Positions 43,001-55,000 of a stretch of 64,000 nucleotides of DNA are shown piece after piece (the first letter of the stretch is position 1; every line of letters starts with the position of its first letter). The notes under the pieces were generated by a model, which ran no database searches, was not told the DNA's origin, and saw only the letters and a list, made by a program, of their open reading frames with translations. This stretch comes from Agelaius tricolor (lineage: Eukaryota; Chordata; Aves; Passeriformes; Icteridae): positions 1,550,001 to 1,614,000 of the forward strand of contig JALJCS010000055.1 of assembly GCA_023055355.1 (NCBI GenBank), given 5' to 3'. The translations under genes and the position numbers were made by a program.

Positions 43001-46000
43001 GTATGGGTAAATGAAGGTGGTATAGAATGTAATCTTATCCCCTAAAGAGTTGCAGCTGAACCAATTACTAAAGGTTAGGAGAAGGCCTGATGTTAACAGG
43101 CCACAGCTGTAGCCAATAAGAAGAGTGTTATAAAAGAGTGGATTGGTGGGCACTGGAGTCAGTTGGCTACTGTGAGGATAAGGAAGAGTCGGTGTTTAGA
43201 GAAGCTGTCTACAAGAGAAACATCAAGGAGGTACGAAACTCTAGTATTATGGAACCCTTGCAATGTAATGACAATGGAACTCTTGCACTATAATGACAAC
43301 AGGTCAGTGGCTGTGTGGGGCCAGGACAGCGAGGTGGGACCATGGGTTAGGTTGAGGAGCACCTGCTGCAGCTTTCTCCACAAAGTGCAGCTCCTGCCAG
43401 AAGGTCGCCAGCTCTGGGTACTTCTCCCGCACCGTCAGCGCGATGAAGTGCAGCAATGTCATCTTCCTGTCGGTTGACTTGGTGTCCAGGAGCTGCAGGA
43501 GGATTTGGGGAGGGGGTCAGGGCTGTGGGATGGGACCCTCAGGGTCCCAAGGAGCCGGGGAGGGGCTGCCCACCAGGTCCAGGCTCTGCAGTTTGAAGCC
43601 GTAGACTGCGCCGCGTTTGCTGCTGTTCATGTAATTGCCCAGAGCCAAGATGATCTGCAGGGGCAAAGCAGCAGGGTTGGAGGGTCAGGAGGGAGCGAGA
43701 CCCTCACAGGATCCCCCTCACCCAGCTACAGTGAGGCTGGATGAAGGACTGTCCTCACATCCCCACCTCCAACATGTGCTTCAGCTTCTGCGACGACTTA
43801 ACCGAGGCCGAGGCCGCGATGATGGCGTTGAGCTGCTGCAGGGGGACAGCACAGGGGGGCTCAGCTGGGGTTCAGGCTGCAGCAGCTCCTGTACCCCCCT
43901 CCCCAGCTCCGTACCGGTGTCAGCATCTGGATATTCTCGGCGAAGTTGCCGAGGAAGGCCATGATGGCCATGCGCTGGGGCAGCCTCTCCACCTTGCTGA
44001 ACTGCAGCATGAAGCGATCCTCATCCGCCAGCTCCTCCAGCGGCTTCCGCTCGCGCTCGTACTGCCTCAGCGCCTTGGCCTCCGCCTCCGTGGGCAGGAA
44101 CCGCATCAGGCACTCCACAAAATCCACCGGCAGCGTCGCCAGGTCGAACCTGCCCCCGCACCGCAGTGTTGGGGAGCAGATCCCCATGGTGCCCAGTTTG
44201 GGAAGCCTGGATCCCATCCTTTGGCCACCCAGAACCACAGCCAGAGCCCCTGCACTCTGCCTGGACCTCTGTACCCCACCTGGACCTCCTGAACGCCAGT
44301 CAGACCACATGCCCCCCAGCCAAGTCCTCTGCACCCCAACAAGCCCTTGCCTGCCTCTCCTGTTGATCCCCCTCCCTCTGGCCAGACCCCCTGCACCCCA
44401 ACAAGCCCCTCTGTATTCCAGACAGTCTCTCTGCACCCTGCCTGGACCTTCTGAACTCCAGTCAGACCATGTGCCCCCCCAGCCACGTCCTCTGCACCCC
44501 AACAAGCCCCTCTGCATTCTAGATAGTTTCTCTGCACCCTGCCTGGCCCCCCTGAACCCCAAACAACTCCTGCTGCACCTCTGCCAGGACTCCCTGTACT
44601 CTGCCTATGTCCTCTGAACCCCAAGCAGCCCCCTTGCCCCCAGCCAAACCATCTGCACCCCAACCGACCCCCTTGAACCCTGTTTACCCTCCTGCACCCC
44701 ATTCCTGGCCCTCCCTGCCCCGTTTCTGCCCCCGCAGTGCAGCCCATACGTGTGGATGGCCCGGCAGATCTCGTCGGCGCTGCGGCCGGCCTTGCGCAGG
44801 GTGATGGCCAAGTTCTTGGCACGGTTGGCCTCCAGCAGGGTCACCTTGGTGGCCACTTTCTGCGCCGCCTTGCTCTTGGCACACACCAGGTCCAGCGCCG
44901 GGCCCTGCGCCTTGGTCTTGAACAGCTCCTCGAAGCGCTCCAGGTCCAGGTCCTGGGGGGATCAGGGGGGTCAGAACTGGGGCTGGGGGTGCCCACGTGG
45001 AGAGGAGGACTCCATAATATCAGAAGGCTAATTAATTACTTTATTATACTATATTGTTCTATACTATATTACTACTATACTATATTCTGTACTATATTCT
45101 ATACTGTATTACTATTATTATACTATATTCTATTATTTTATACTACATTACATATTATAATATACTATATTATACTATATTCTATTCTATGTTACAGGAT
45201 ATTATTCTATACTATATTATATAATATATATTAGCATATTATATACTATATTACTATATATATACTACATATATATTAGTATATTATATCCTATATTACT
45301 ATACTATATTACATTATTTATATTATAATATACTTTATTATAGTATATTCTATACTATATTACTGTACTATATTACATATTGTAATATACTGTATTATAG
45401 TGTATTCTGTAGTGTATATTATACTATAATATAGTATATTCTACACTATATTACAGTATATTATTCTATACTATATTACTACATCTAAACTGAATCTGCC
45501 AAGCACTCAACTCCACTGCACAGAATCTCGTGACTGTCAGCTGACAGTCCTGACACCCACACCTGGATTCAACTGGTCAGTTAATCAAATTGACCAGAAT
45601 AATTGATCAAATAACCTGAATCCAATTATCAATTCCCTTCAGGTAAAAAATCTTCCACAATGCACCCTACTCGTGAACAACAAGAGGAGCAGCAATTGAG
45701 ATAAGAACTGGTTTTTTCCTTTCTCTGAGCTTCAGAGAATGTGAATCCCAGAAATATCCTAGGGAAGTTGTGCCTTGCTTTTTCTCTGTGGAGAGAAATG
45801 TGGCTCCAGAGGGGTCCTGGGCTCACCTCCAGCACCCTCTCATCATCCAGCTCGCTGAACACCGTCCCGCTGATCTGGCTGGGCTTCAGCGCTGTCCAGT
45901 TGAACACAGGCAGCCGGAACTTGGTCTTGATGGGTTTCTTGATCCGGATGGCTGCCAGCGGGGTGGGAGCCAGCTCAGCACCCCCAGGGCATGGGGACAT

Positions 46001-49000
46001 GTCCTGTGCCCACCCTGAGCCACCTGAGCCTGGTGTCATCAACCCCCGGGTCACCCAATCCCCGTGCTGGGGTCCCCTGAGCGCGTGTTCCTTGGGGATT
46101 GCGACTCCAGCACCCTGGTCCCCACATCCTCCCTGTCCCTTGTCCCTGTCCCCACAGTTCCCATGTCCTCCCTGTCCACACAGTCCCTACACCATCCCTG
46201 TCCCCATGGTCCCCACATCCTCCTGTCCCCACTGTCCCTGCACTGTTCCTCTCCCCACACCCTCCCTGTCCCTTGTCCTTACAGTGCCCATGTCCTCCCT
46301 GTCCCCACTGTCCCTGCACTGTCCCACTCCCCACACCTCCCTGTCCCTGTCTCCATGGTCCCCACATCCTCCTGTCCCCACTGTCCCTGCACTGTCCCAC
46401 TCCCCACACCCTCCCTGTCCCCTGTCCCTGTCCCCACTGTCCCTGCACTGCCCCACAACCCACACCCTCCCTGTCCCATGTCCCGTGTCCCAGCACTGTC
46501 CCAGTCCCTACATCCTCCCTGTCCTCTGTCCATGCACTGTCCCACTCCCCACACCCTCCTTGTCCCCTGCCCCCTGTCCCCACTGTCCCTGCACTGTCCC
46601 AGTCCCCATATCCAGTGCCCACACCCTCCCTGTCCCCTGTCCCCACCCCGTGGTCCCCCTCATCCCCACGTACCTGAGAGCCCCACGGTGAGGGCAATGG
46701 AGGGTGAAGCCCCGGGCAGCGGCGGGGCCGGGGGACATTTCCCTGTGGAGCCATCAGAGGTAGGGGGTGAGACCCCAATTCTGGGGACCACCCACCCTCG
46801 GGTGTGACCCAGCACCAGGGACATCCCTGCCTGGGACCCGTCCCACCCCTCTGGCAGCTCTGAGCTGCCCCATTTTGGGTGCCCCAGGAGCTTCCCCTCC
46901 TCCTCACCTGGGAGCGGGGGCGCGGGGGGCGGCAGCGGGGGAGGCGGAGGGGGCGGCGGGGGGGGCGCGGCTTCCACGGGGGGCAGGACCGGGGGTCTCA
47001 GGGTCTCCTCCGAGGGCTCGGGCAGCGGAGGGGGCGGCTCGGCCCCGCTGGGAAGCGGGGGCGGCTCGGAGCCGTAGTGCCGCCGGAAAGCCTCGTCCTT
47101 CTCCTTGATCATCCTGCGCAGCGTGTGCACCTGGTGGCTCGTGTGCTCGTAGGTCTCCTGGGGACAGCGAGGGTCACACCGGGGGGATCGGGACCCTTCC
47201 CCATTCCCGACAGCCCCTATAGCCCCCCCCCCAGCACACCTTGACCACCTCCAGCTCCTTCTCTCGCTGCAGCAGCTGCTTCTCCAGCTCTGCCACCCGC
47301 ATCATGTTCTCGTTCTCCAGGTCCAGCAGCTTCTCCGTTAGCTGGGGAAAGGGACACGGCTGTGACAGCAGCTCGGGGACACCCCTGGTGTCACCTCTGA
47401 CCTCCCTGGGACCCAGCAAGGAACATCCCCACATCCCCCTGTGCTCACATACGTGGGACAGGTGCTCCTCCAGCTCCTCCACCTTCTCCAGGGCCACATT
47501 CTTGGTCTCAGCATCCTCCAGCAGCCCCCCCACATCGAAGACGTTGTCCAGGTACGCCTGGATCTGCACCTGCAGCTTCTCACTCTCCGTGTGCCTCGAC
47601 TTCTGTGGGCACAAAGGCACCATCAAGGATGGGGGGGCCCCCCAACACAATTCCCCTGACCCTCGACCCCCTCCCATACCTGCAGGAACTCCTCCAGCCC
47701 CAGTTTGGTGAACTCGTACTGGAGATGGACGCGGAAGTTCATGTCCTCCACCGAGTGCACCACAATGTTGATGAACTGCATGCAGGCCACCTGCAGGCAG
47801 GGCTGGCGTCACCAGGAGTCCTCCTGGCCCCCCAGAGAGCCTCCCCCTCACCCAGGACAGGGTGTCCCACCATGAAGTCGATGCTGCTGTCCTCGTTGCG
47901 GAAGTATTCCATCAGCCGCTCGAAGCGGTGTTTCTCCTTGCACACCTGGGCAGGCAGAAATGGGGTTCACCCGGCGTGGCCCCCCAGCCACTGACCCTCC
48001 TCTCATCTCCTGGACTCCACTTCCCCAATCCCAGTCTGGTCCTGCTGCTCCCAGACCCTCCATTCCTCATCTTCCCTGATCCCTCCAACCCCTGCACTCC
48101 ATTCCCCCCATGCCAACCTGGTCCTGTCTCCCTCCATTCCCCCCATGCCAACCTGGTCCTGTCTCCCTCCATTCCTCTCATCCCAGATTGCTCCTGGGGA
48201 CCCCAGTTCCTCTATTCCAGGGGTCCTCTCCCCAGTCCCAGCCTGATTCTGGTGCCCCCATTCCCCCATCCCATCCTGGTCCTGTCTCCCTCCATTCCCC
48301 CCATCCCACCCTACTCCTGTCTCCCCCAGTTCCCCCATCCCATCCTGGTCCTGTCTCCCCCCATTCCCCCATCCCAGCCCCGTTCCCACTCCCCTTGTAC
48401 CTCCTTGAAGTTGTCAAAGGCCGCCAGGATGATCTCATGGCCGCCCCTCACCAGGCACACAGCAGCCAACAGCTCCAGCACCAGCGCCTTCATCCTGGCC
48501 ACAGCGTCACCATCGCCATCAGTGTCACCATCACCATCAGTGCCACCCCCTGCCAGCTCCAGGACCCCTGTCCCACCCTGCCAGCCCCTCCCTCACCTCG
48601 GGTTCTTGTTGTTGAGGCTCAGGGCGATCTCGTTGACGGCGTGGGGGTGAGACATGACCAGGTTGAAGCCGTACTGTGGGGATGGAGAGCAAAACCAGCG
48701 TCAGCCACAGTGGCAGCGGTGACAACGGTGTCCCCACCATGTGGTGACAGTACCTGGTAGTTCATGATGGCCCGAAGACACATGATGCAGAGGTGAACAT
48801 CGTCCTTCTGGCTCACCAGGCGTGAATTCTTCAGTGCCCTGCGGCTGGGCAGCGTGCCATAGCTGCAGGACAGGGCACACAGTGAGCGGGGCTGGCACCA
48901 ACGGGGGGGACAGCGTGGGGACAGCCAGCAGGGATTCAGAGGGACAAAGGCAGCCAGAGGGTGACAGGGACAGAGCGTGCAGAGGCGGAGCAGAGGCGGG

Positions 49001-52000
49001 CACGGGGCTGGCCCCGGAGAGCCGGTACTTACCTGGCGGGCGGCGAGGTGGGCACGGAGGGGACAGAGAGAGAGCACAGCCAGAGAGGGGCACCCCGGCC
49101 CTGGAAGCAGAAACGGGGTGCATTACCCCGGGGCACGGGGGGACAGCCAGAGCAGGGTGAGCGGAGCCGCGGGGGCAGAGGACAGGCGGGATGGCGAGAC
49201 AGCGATGGCAGTGCCAGGCCTGCGCGGGCACGAGAGGCAGAACAGGCTGTGACACATGTGGCACACCAAGGGCGAGGCACAGCACTGCGTTTGTGCCATG
49301 CAGGTGGCATGGGACAGGGCGGTGAGTGGCACCATGGCAGGACAGCGCTCGGCATGGCACACAGCATGGCACACTGGCACAGCACTCAGCAAGCAGCCAG
49401 AGCCCTGCAGCAGGACGTACCCCCATGGCAGGACGTCCCCCCAGAGTGGGACATCCCCCGGGCACGTACCGTAGGGCGGTCTGGCGGGCAGAGCGTGCCA
49501 GGCTGCTGGTGAAGGGGGCGGGCAGGGCGCTGGGGTGCTGCAGATCCTCGATGGATCTGCTCCAGGAGCGCAGCTTCTCCAGGGCACCGTCCTCAGCGCC
49601 TTCCAGGCCCTCAAAATCCAACCTGGAGGGGGAACACGCGCACGGCGGGGGGGGCACTGCTTTGGGAGGGGGCACAAGGCACTGGTGGGTGGCACAGGGC
49701 TCTGGCAGGGGGGACACAGATCTGGCAGGGGGCACAGTGCCCTGGAAGGGGGCACAGTGCCCTGGAAGGGGCCACAGGGATCTGGCACAGGGCCCAGAGC
49801 TCTGAAGGGGGGCACAGGGCTCTGACAGCGGGCACACAGATCTGGCAGGGGGCACAGGGCTCTGGCAGGGGGCACAGGGCTATAGCAGTGAGTTCATGGC
49901 TCTGGTAGAGGGCACAGGGTTCTGACAGCAGGCACAAGGCTCTGGTGGATGGCACAGGGCTCTGGCAGGGGGCACAGGGCGCTGGCAGCTCTGGTGGGGG
50001 GCACACAGCTCTGGAGGGTGGCACACAGCTCTGGTAGGGGGCACACAGCTCTGGCAGCGGGCACAGGGCTCTGGCAGGTGGCACAGGGCTCTGGCGGGGG
50101 GCACACAGCTCTGGCAGGGGGCACAAGGCTTGGGCAGGGGGCACAGGGCTCTGGCGGGGGGCACACAGCTCTGGCAGGGGGCACACAGCTCTGAAGGGTG
50201 GCACACAGCTCTGGTAGGGGGCACACAGCTCTGGCAGTGGGCACAGGGCTCTGGCAGGTGGCACAGGGCTCTGGTAGGGGGCACACAGCTCTGGCAGCGG
50301 GCACAGTGCTTTGGCAGGTGGCACAGGGCTCTGGCAGCTCTGGCAGCGGGCACACGGCTCCAGCACAGATGCAAGCACTGAAGCAGGTGCCAAGTGGGCA
50401 CTCGCAGGGTGGGCAGAGGCACGAGGGTGGCTCAGGAATTCCCAGAGCAGCCAGGGAGGGTCTGAAATTCCCGCATCCCTCAGAAACGCGCTGGTCCCGC
50501 CCTGCCTCAGGGCTGATAAGGGACCCAGCCGGTATCAGGGAGCTGCCACGGCCACCGGCAACTTCCACACTCCCCGAGGATTCCCTGGAGCCCCCTCCCC
50601 TCACCCAGAGACCCCCCCGACCCCACTCACATGACGGCGCACTGGGCGAAGGACAGGTAATTCACCAGCACATCCAGCCCCTTGTTCTCATCATTGAGGA
50701 ACTCCCGCACCCACCTGCGGCACCAGGAACCCATCAGAGCCCCAGGGGAAACGGGGACCCCCCCAGCACAGCCCCCTCCAACACGGGGACCCCCCCAGAA
50801 CAGACTCCTCCAACACCGGGACCCCCCCAGCACAGCCCCCTCCAACACCGGGACCCCCGTCCTGGCACGGGGCCGGTGCGGGCACTGCCCTGGTGGGTGC
50901 AGCCCCTCCGTTATCAGCGGTGCCAGCGCCAGCGCGGGGTTATCTGAGGAGGGCAGGGCAGGGAGGGATCGGGGCGGGCGGGAAACGGAGCTTGGGGATG
51001 GGGCTGCACCCCCATTCCCACCCGTCGTGGGGAAAGGAGGGGATTCGGGGTGCCCCGACCCTTGGGGTGCAATTGTGGGGTGCCAAGAAGGGGGTGGGGG
51101 TACAGGGGGTGGGGGGTTCATCCCGACCCTTGGGAGGGTTTTGGGGTGCAATTGTGAGGTGCTGTGCCCACGGGCAAGGAGGGGGGAGTGGATTCACCCC
51201 GACCCCTGGGAGGGTGTTGGGGTGCACTTGAGATGTGCTGTGCCAAGGAGGGGGTGGGGGGTTCCTCCCGACCCTTGGGAGGGTCTTGGGGTGCATTGTG
51301 AGGTGCTGTGGGGGTACAGGGGGTCCCCGACCCTTGGGAGGGTTTTGGGGTGCAGTTGTGGGGTGCCAAGAAGGGGGTGGGGGTACAGGGGGTGGGGGAT
51401 TCATCCCGATCCTTGGTAGGATTTTGGGGTGCACTTGTGAGGTGCTGTGCGGGTGGGGGTACAGGGGGTCCCCGACCCCTGGGAGGATCTTGGGGTGCAA
51501 TCGTGAGGTGCAAGGAGGGGATGGGGGTACACGGGGTGAGGGGTTCACCCCGGAGAACCGGGGGTCCCCAGCCCACCCCACCGCCGTGCGTCAGGGAGCC
51601 CCGGGGGCCGCGGCCGCCCCTTTCCTGCCGCCGCCAGCCCCCTCGCCCCAGCCCGTTTCCTGTCTCCGGCTGCTGCTATTTTGGGTTCCGTGGGCAGGGA
51701 CGAGCGGGGCCGGCGGCGGGGAACAGCCCGCACGTGCACGAGCCGCCCCGGGCACGGCTGTGCCACCGGGAACCCCCCGCCGATGTCCCCGACATCCCCC
51801 GGGAACGGCTCCGTCCCGCCCGCGCCCTGCGCGGCTCCGGGGCATCATCCCGGGGTGGGTCGGGGATGGAAGCGACCGAGCCCCTCCGGTCTGTCGGGAG
51901 GAGCCGGACGGGATCTGGCCACGCTGCCTCGCTCAGGGCGTCATCGGCGGCCCATCCGCCCCGGCATCCGCCCCCGGGAGCTGCCCGCGGGCCGGGGCAG

Positions 52001-55000
52001 GAACCGGCCCAGTTCCTGCAGCGCCTCCGGCTTCCCCTGCAGCTGCGTGGGGCTGGTGACAGCACCCCCGATCCCCGCCGGGACCCCGCGAGCCATCCGG
52101 AACTCTGCACCCCCAGCTTGGACCCCACAAACCATCCCCAGGACCCCCCAGCCCCTCCCCAGGACCCCCCGCTCACCCAATGTGGTTGGTCCTCAGGCTG
52201 ATCTCCAGCTCCCGCAGCACCTTGGTGGACTCCTGCACCCTCCTCCTGAACTTCTGGGGGCAAAGCAAGGCTGAGCCGTGCCCCCCCAGATTGCCCAAAC
52301 CCCCCAAGGCACCCCCAAAGCCCCCCAAGGCTCCCCCAAAGCCCCCAGCCCCTCACCTTCCGTGTGACACCCGGCTCCAGGAAGCTGCGCAGCTTCTGGA
52401 TGTAGGCATGGGGTGGGCTCTTCACCTGGAACCGCTCCTGGGAGGGGACAGGAGGGTGTTGGTGACATTGGGACGGCGGCATTGTCCCCTCCCCAGACCC
52501 TCCACGGGCCACCCAGCCCCACCTGGTCACAGATGAGGTCCCACTTCTTCTCGTTGTCGTATTGGCGCAGCAGCCGAGCTTTGTCCGGGGGCAGGTTCAT
52601 GGAGCTCTGGGGACACAGGGGGGATGTCACCCTGAGGGGCACGGGGACAGTGCCCCCCAAGGGCCACCGAGACCCATGGCACAGCTTGGGTGGCCCCAAC
52701 AAGCACCCACAGCACAGCCAGGATCCCCTCTAAGGGCACCCTGAGCCATGACATTGCCAGAGCGCCTGGCACCAGGGTGGGTGCCACCCTGAGGGACATG
52801 GGGACAGTGCCCCCCAAGGGACACCGAGGCCCATGGCACAGCCTGGGTGGCCCCAAAAAGCACCCACAGTGCCCCCCAAGGGGCACCAGGACCCATGGCA
52901 CAGTTTGGGTGGCCCCAAAAAGCACCCACAGCACAGCCACGGTCCCCTCTAAGGGCACCCTGAGCTGTGACATGGCCAGAGCGCCTGGCACCAGGGTGCA
53001 CCAGCGGGCACAGATGTGGCACGGGCACAGCAGTGCCACTGGGGCCACGTGCCAAGCACCAGCGGCACCAAATCTCTCCATCCCTGACGCATCCTTCCTG
53101 TCTGCAGCTGCTTCCGTGCCACAACCGCAGCCTCCGCTCCCGACCGTGGCACGGGGCCAGGCACCAGTGCCAGCTGCCCAAGACACCAAACATGGGGCCA
53201 GGCACCAGTGCCAGCTGCCCAGGACACCAAACACGGGGCCAGGCACCAGTGCCACCTCCCCAGGACACCAAACACAGGGCCAGGCACCAGTGCCAGCTGC
53301 CCAGGACACCAAACACGGGGCCAGGCACCAGTGCCAGCTGCCCAGGACACCAAACACGGGGCCAGGCACCGGTGCCACCTCCCCAGGACACCAAACACGG
53401 GGCCTGGCACCGGTGCCACCTCCCCAGGACACCGGACACAAGGCCTGGCACCAGTGCCACCTCCCCAGGACACCGGACACAAGGCCTGGCACCAGTGCCA
53501 TCTCCCCAGGACACCACACACAAGGCCTGGCACTGGTGCCAGCTCCCCAGGACACCGGGCACAAAGCCTGGCACTGGTGGCTGCTCACTGGGACACTGGG
53601 CACAAGGCCAGGCTCTGGTGCTGGTCCAGGGTCATTGGGAAGACCCCAGTGGGATGTGGCACAGGACAAATGGGGTGCCACAGTGGGCACCAGGGATGCC
53701 AGAGAGCCTCTGACTGCCCTGATGGGCAATGCCAGCCCAGGGAGAGATGCCAGCCCATGTGGGCGATGTCACCCTGGTGGGAGATGGCATTGCTCTGGGT
53801 GATGTCACCCTGGTGGGAGATGCCACCCGAGTGACACAGCCCGGGGCAGCCCCGTTATCAGGAGCTGCTCCACCCCTCCATGTCAGCCCTGCCCTGCTCG
53901 TCCCGATCCCACCGGAAACCGGGACAGAGCCCGGCGGGAGGCCACGCACCCCTGGACACGGTTCCCATGGGACTGACCCCCTGGACAGACTGACCACCAG
54001 GACAGACTGACCACCAGCAGGGACTGACCACCAGGACAGACTGACCATCAGGACAGACTGACCACCAGCACCAAAACTGCCCCCCGAGGGGCACCGTGCC
54101 CTCCCCACGGGGCTGTGGTTGTCCCCCCTTGCCCAGCAGTAAAACCCCGGGCCTGGCTGGGAACGGGGGCGGAAAGGACGCCCAGAGACCCCGCCTGGGG
54201 GCGAGGGGCACCCGCGGGGGGCTTTGAAGCGCAGCCGCCCGCCCGTCCCGGCGTTCCCGCCGCTCCGTTTCCTGCCTTTGTGGTGGGAACGCGGCCGCTC
54301 CCGGCCGGGCACTTCCCCTCCGCCGTCCGCCCCACCGGGAGCCCCCCATGGCTATCCCGGGCTTGAATCCCACCGGGAAACGGCGGTACCGGGGCTTGGG
54401 GGGGCTCCGGGGCGGATCCTCGCCCCCGGGGGCCGCCGGGCTTCCATCACATGATGGAATATTTTCCGCCCCCGGGACGGCACCGGGAGCTGCCGACGGC
54501 CGCGGGGACATTTTGGGGGAGGCAGGTGCCACCACCCTGCAAAGTGACCCCCCCCGGTACCGGTGTCGCCCGGCAGGACGTGTCCCCCCCGCCACAGGCC
54601 CCGCGTGGGATGCGGGACGGGCGGGAGCCGCTCGTTACCGGCGGGACGCGCCCACGCCGGTGCCCCCGGTGCCCCTCGGTGCCCCGATTTCGCCTTCCAG
54701 AGCCCCGTGGGACCGCACTCGGCATTTCCTGCCCGGCTGCGGCTTCCGCTGGCGGCGGCTCCCACCGGGATGGCGGGGGCCGGGGGGCACCGGTGTCACC
54801 CAGCCACGGTGTCCCCCCCACCCAAAACAAAGCCGGCGCCGCGGAGGGGCCACCGGGACGGCTCCGGGGCCACCCAAGCGCCGGTGGGACCCTTCGGTCC
54901 CGGTGGCACCGGGGACACCGGCGAGCCACGTCCCGGGGCCGCGGTGGCACCAGAGTGGCCACCGCCCCGGCAGTGACAGCGGACCGGGAACCGCGCAGGG

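Noticed and set aside
49640..50350. CRISPR-like spaced repeats
   Set aside because: Eukaryotic minisatellite: units are contiguous and degenerate, with no unique spacers of constant length and no cas genes.
52527..53802. Frames of 194-400 codons in FMNL3 intron 1
   Set aside because: Periodicity artefacts of the 41-bp array; no domain and no splice support.
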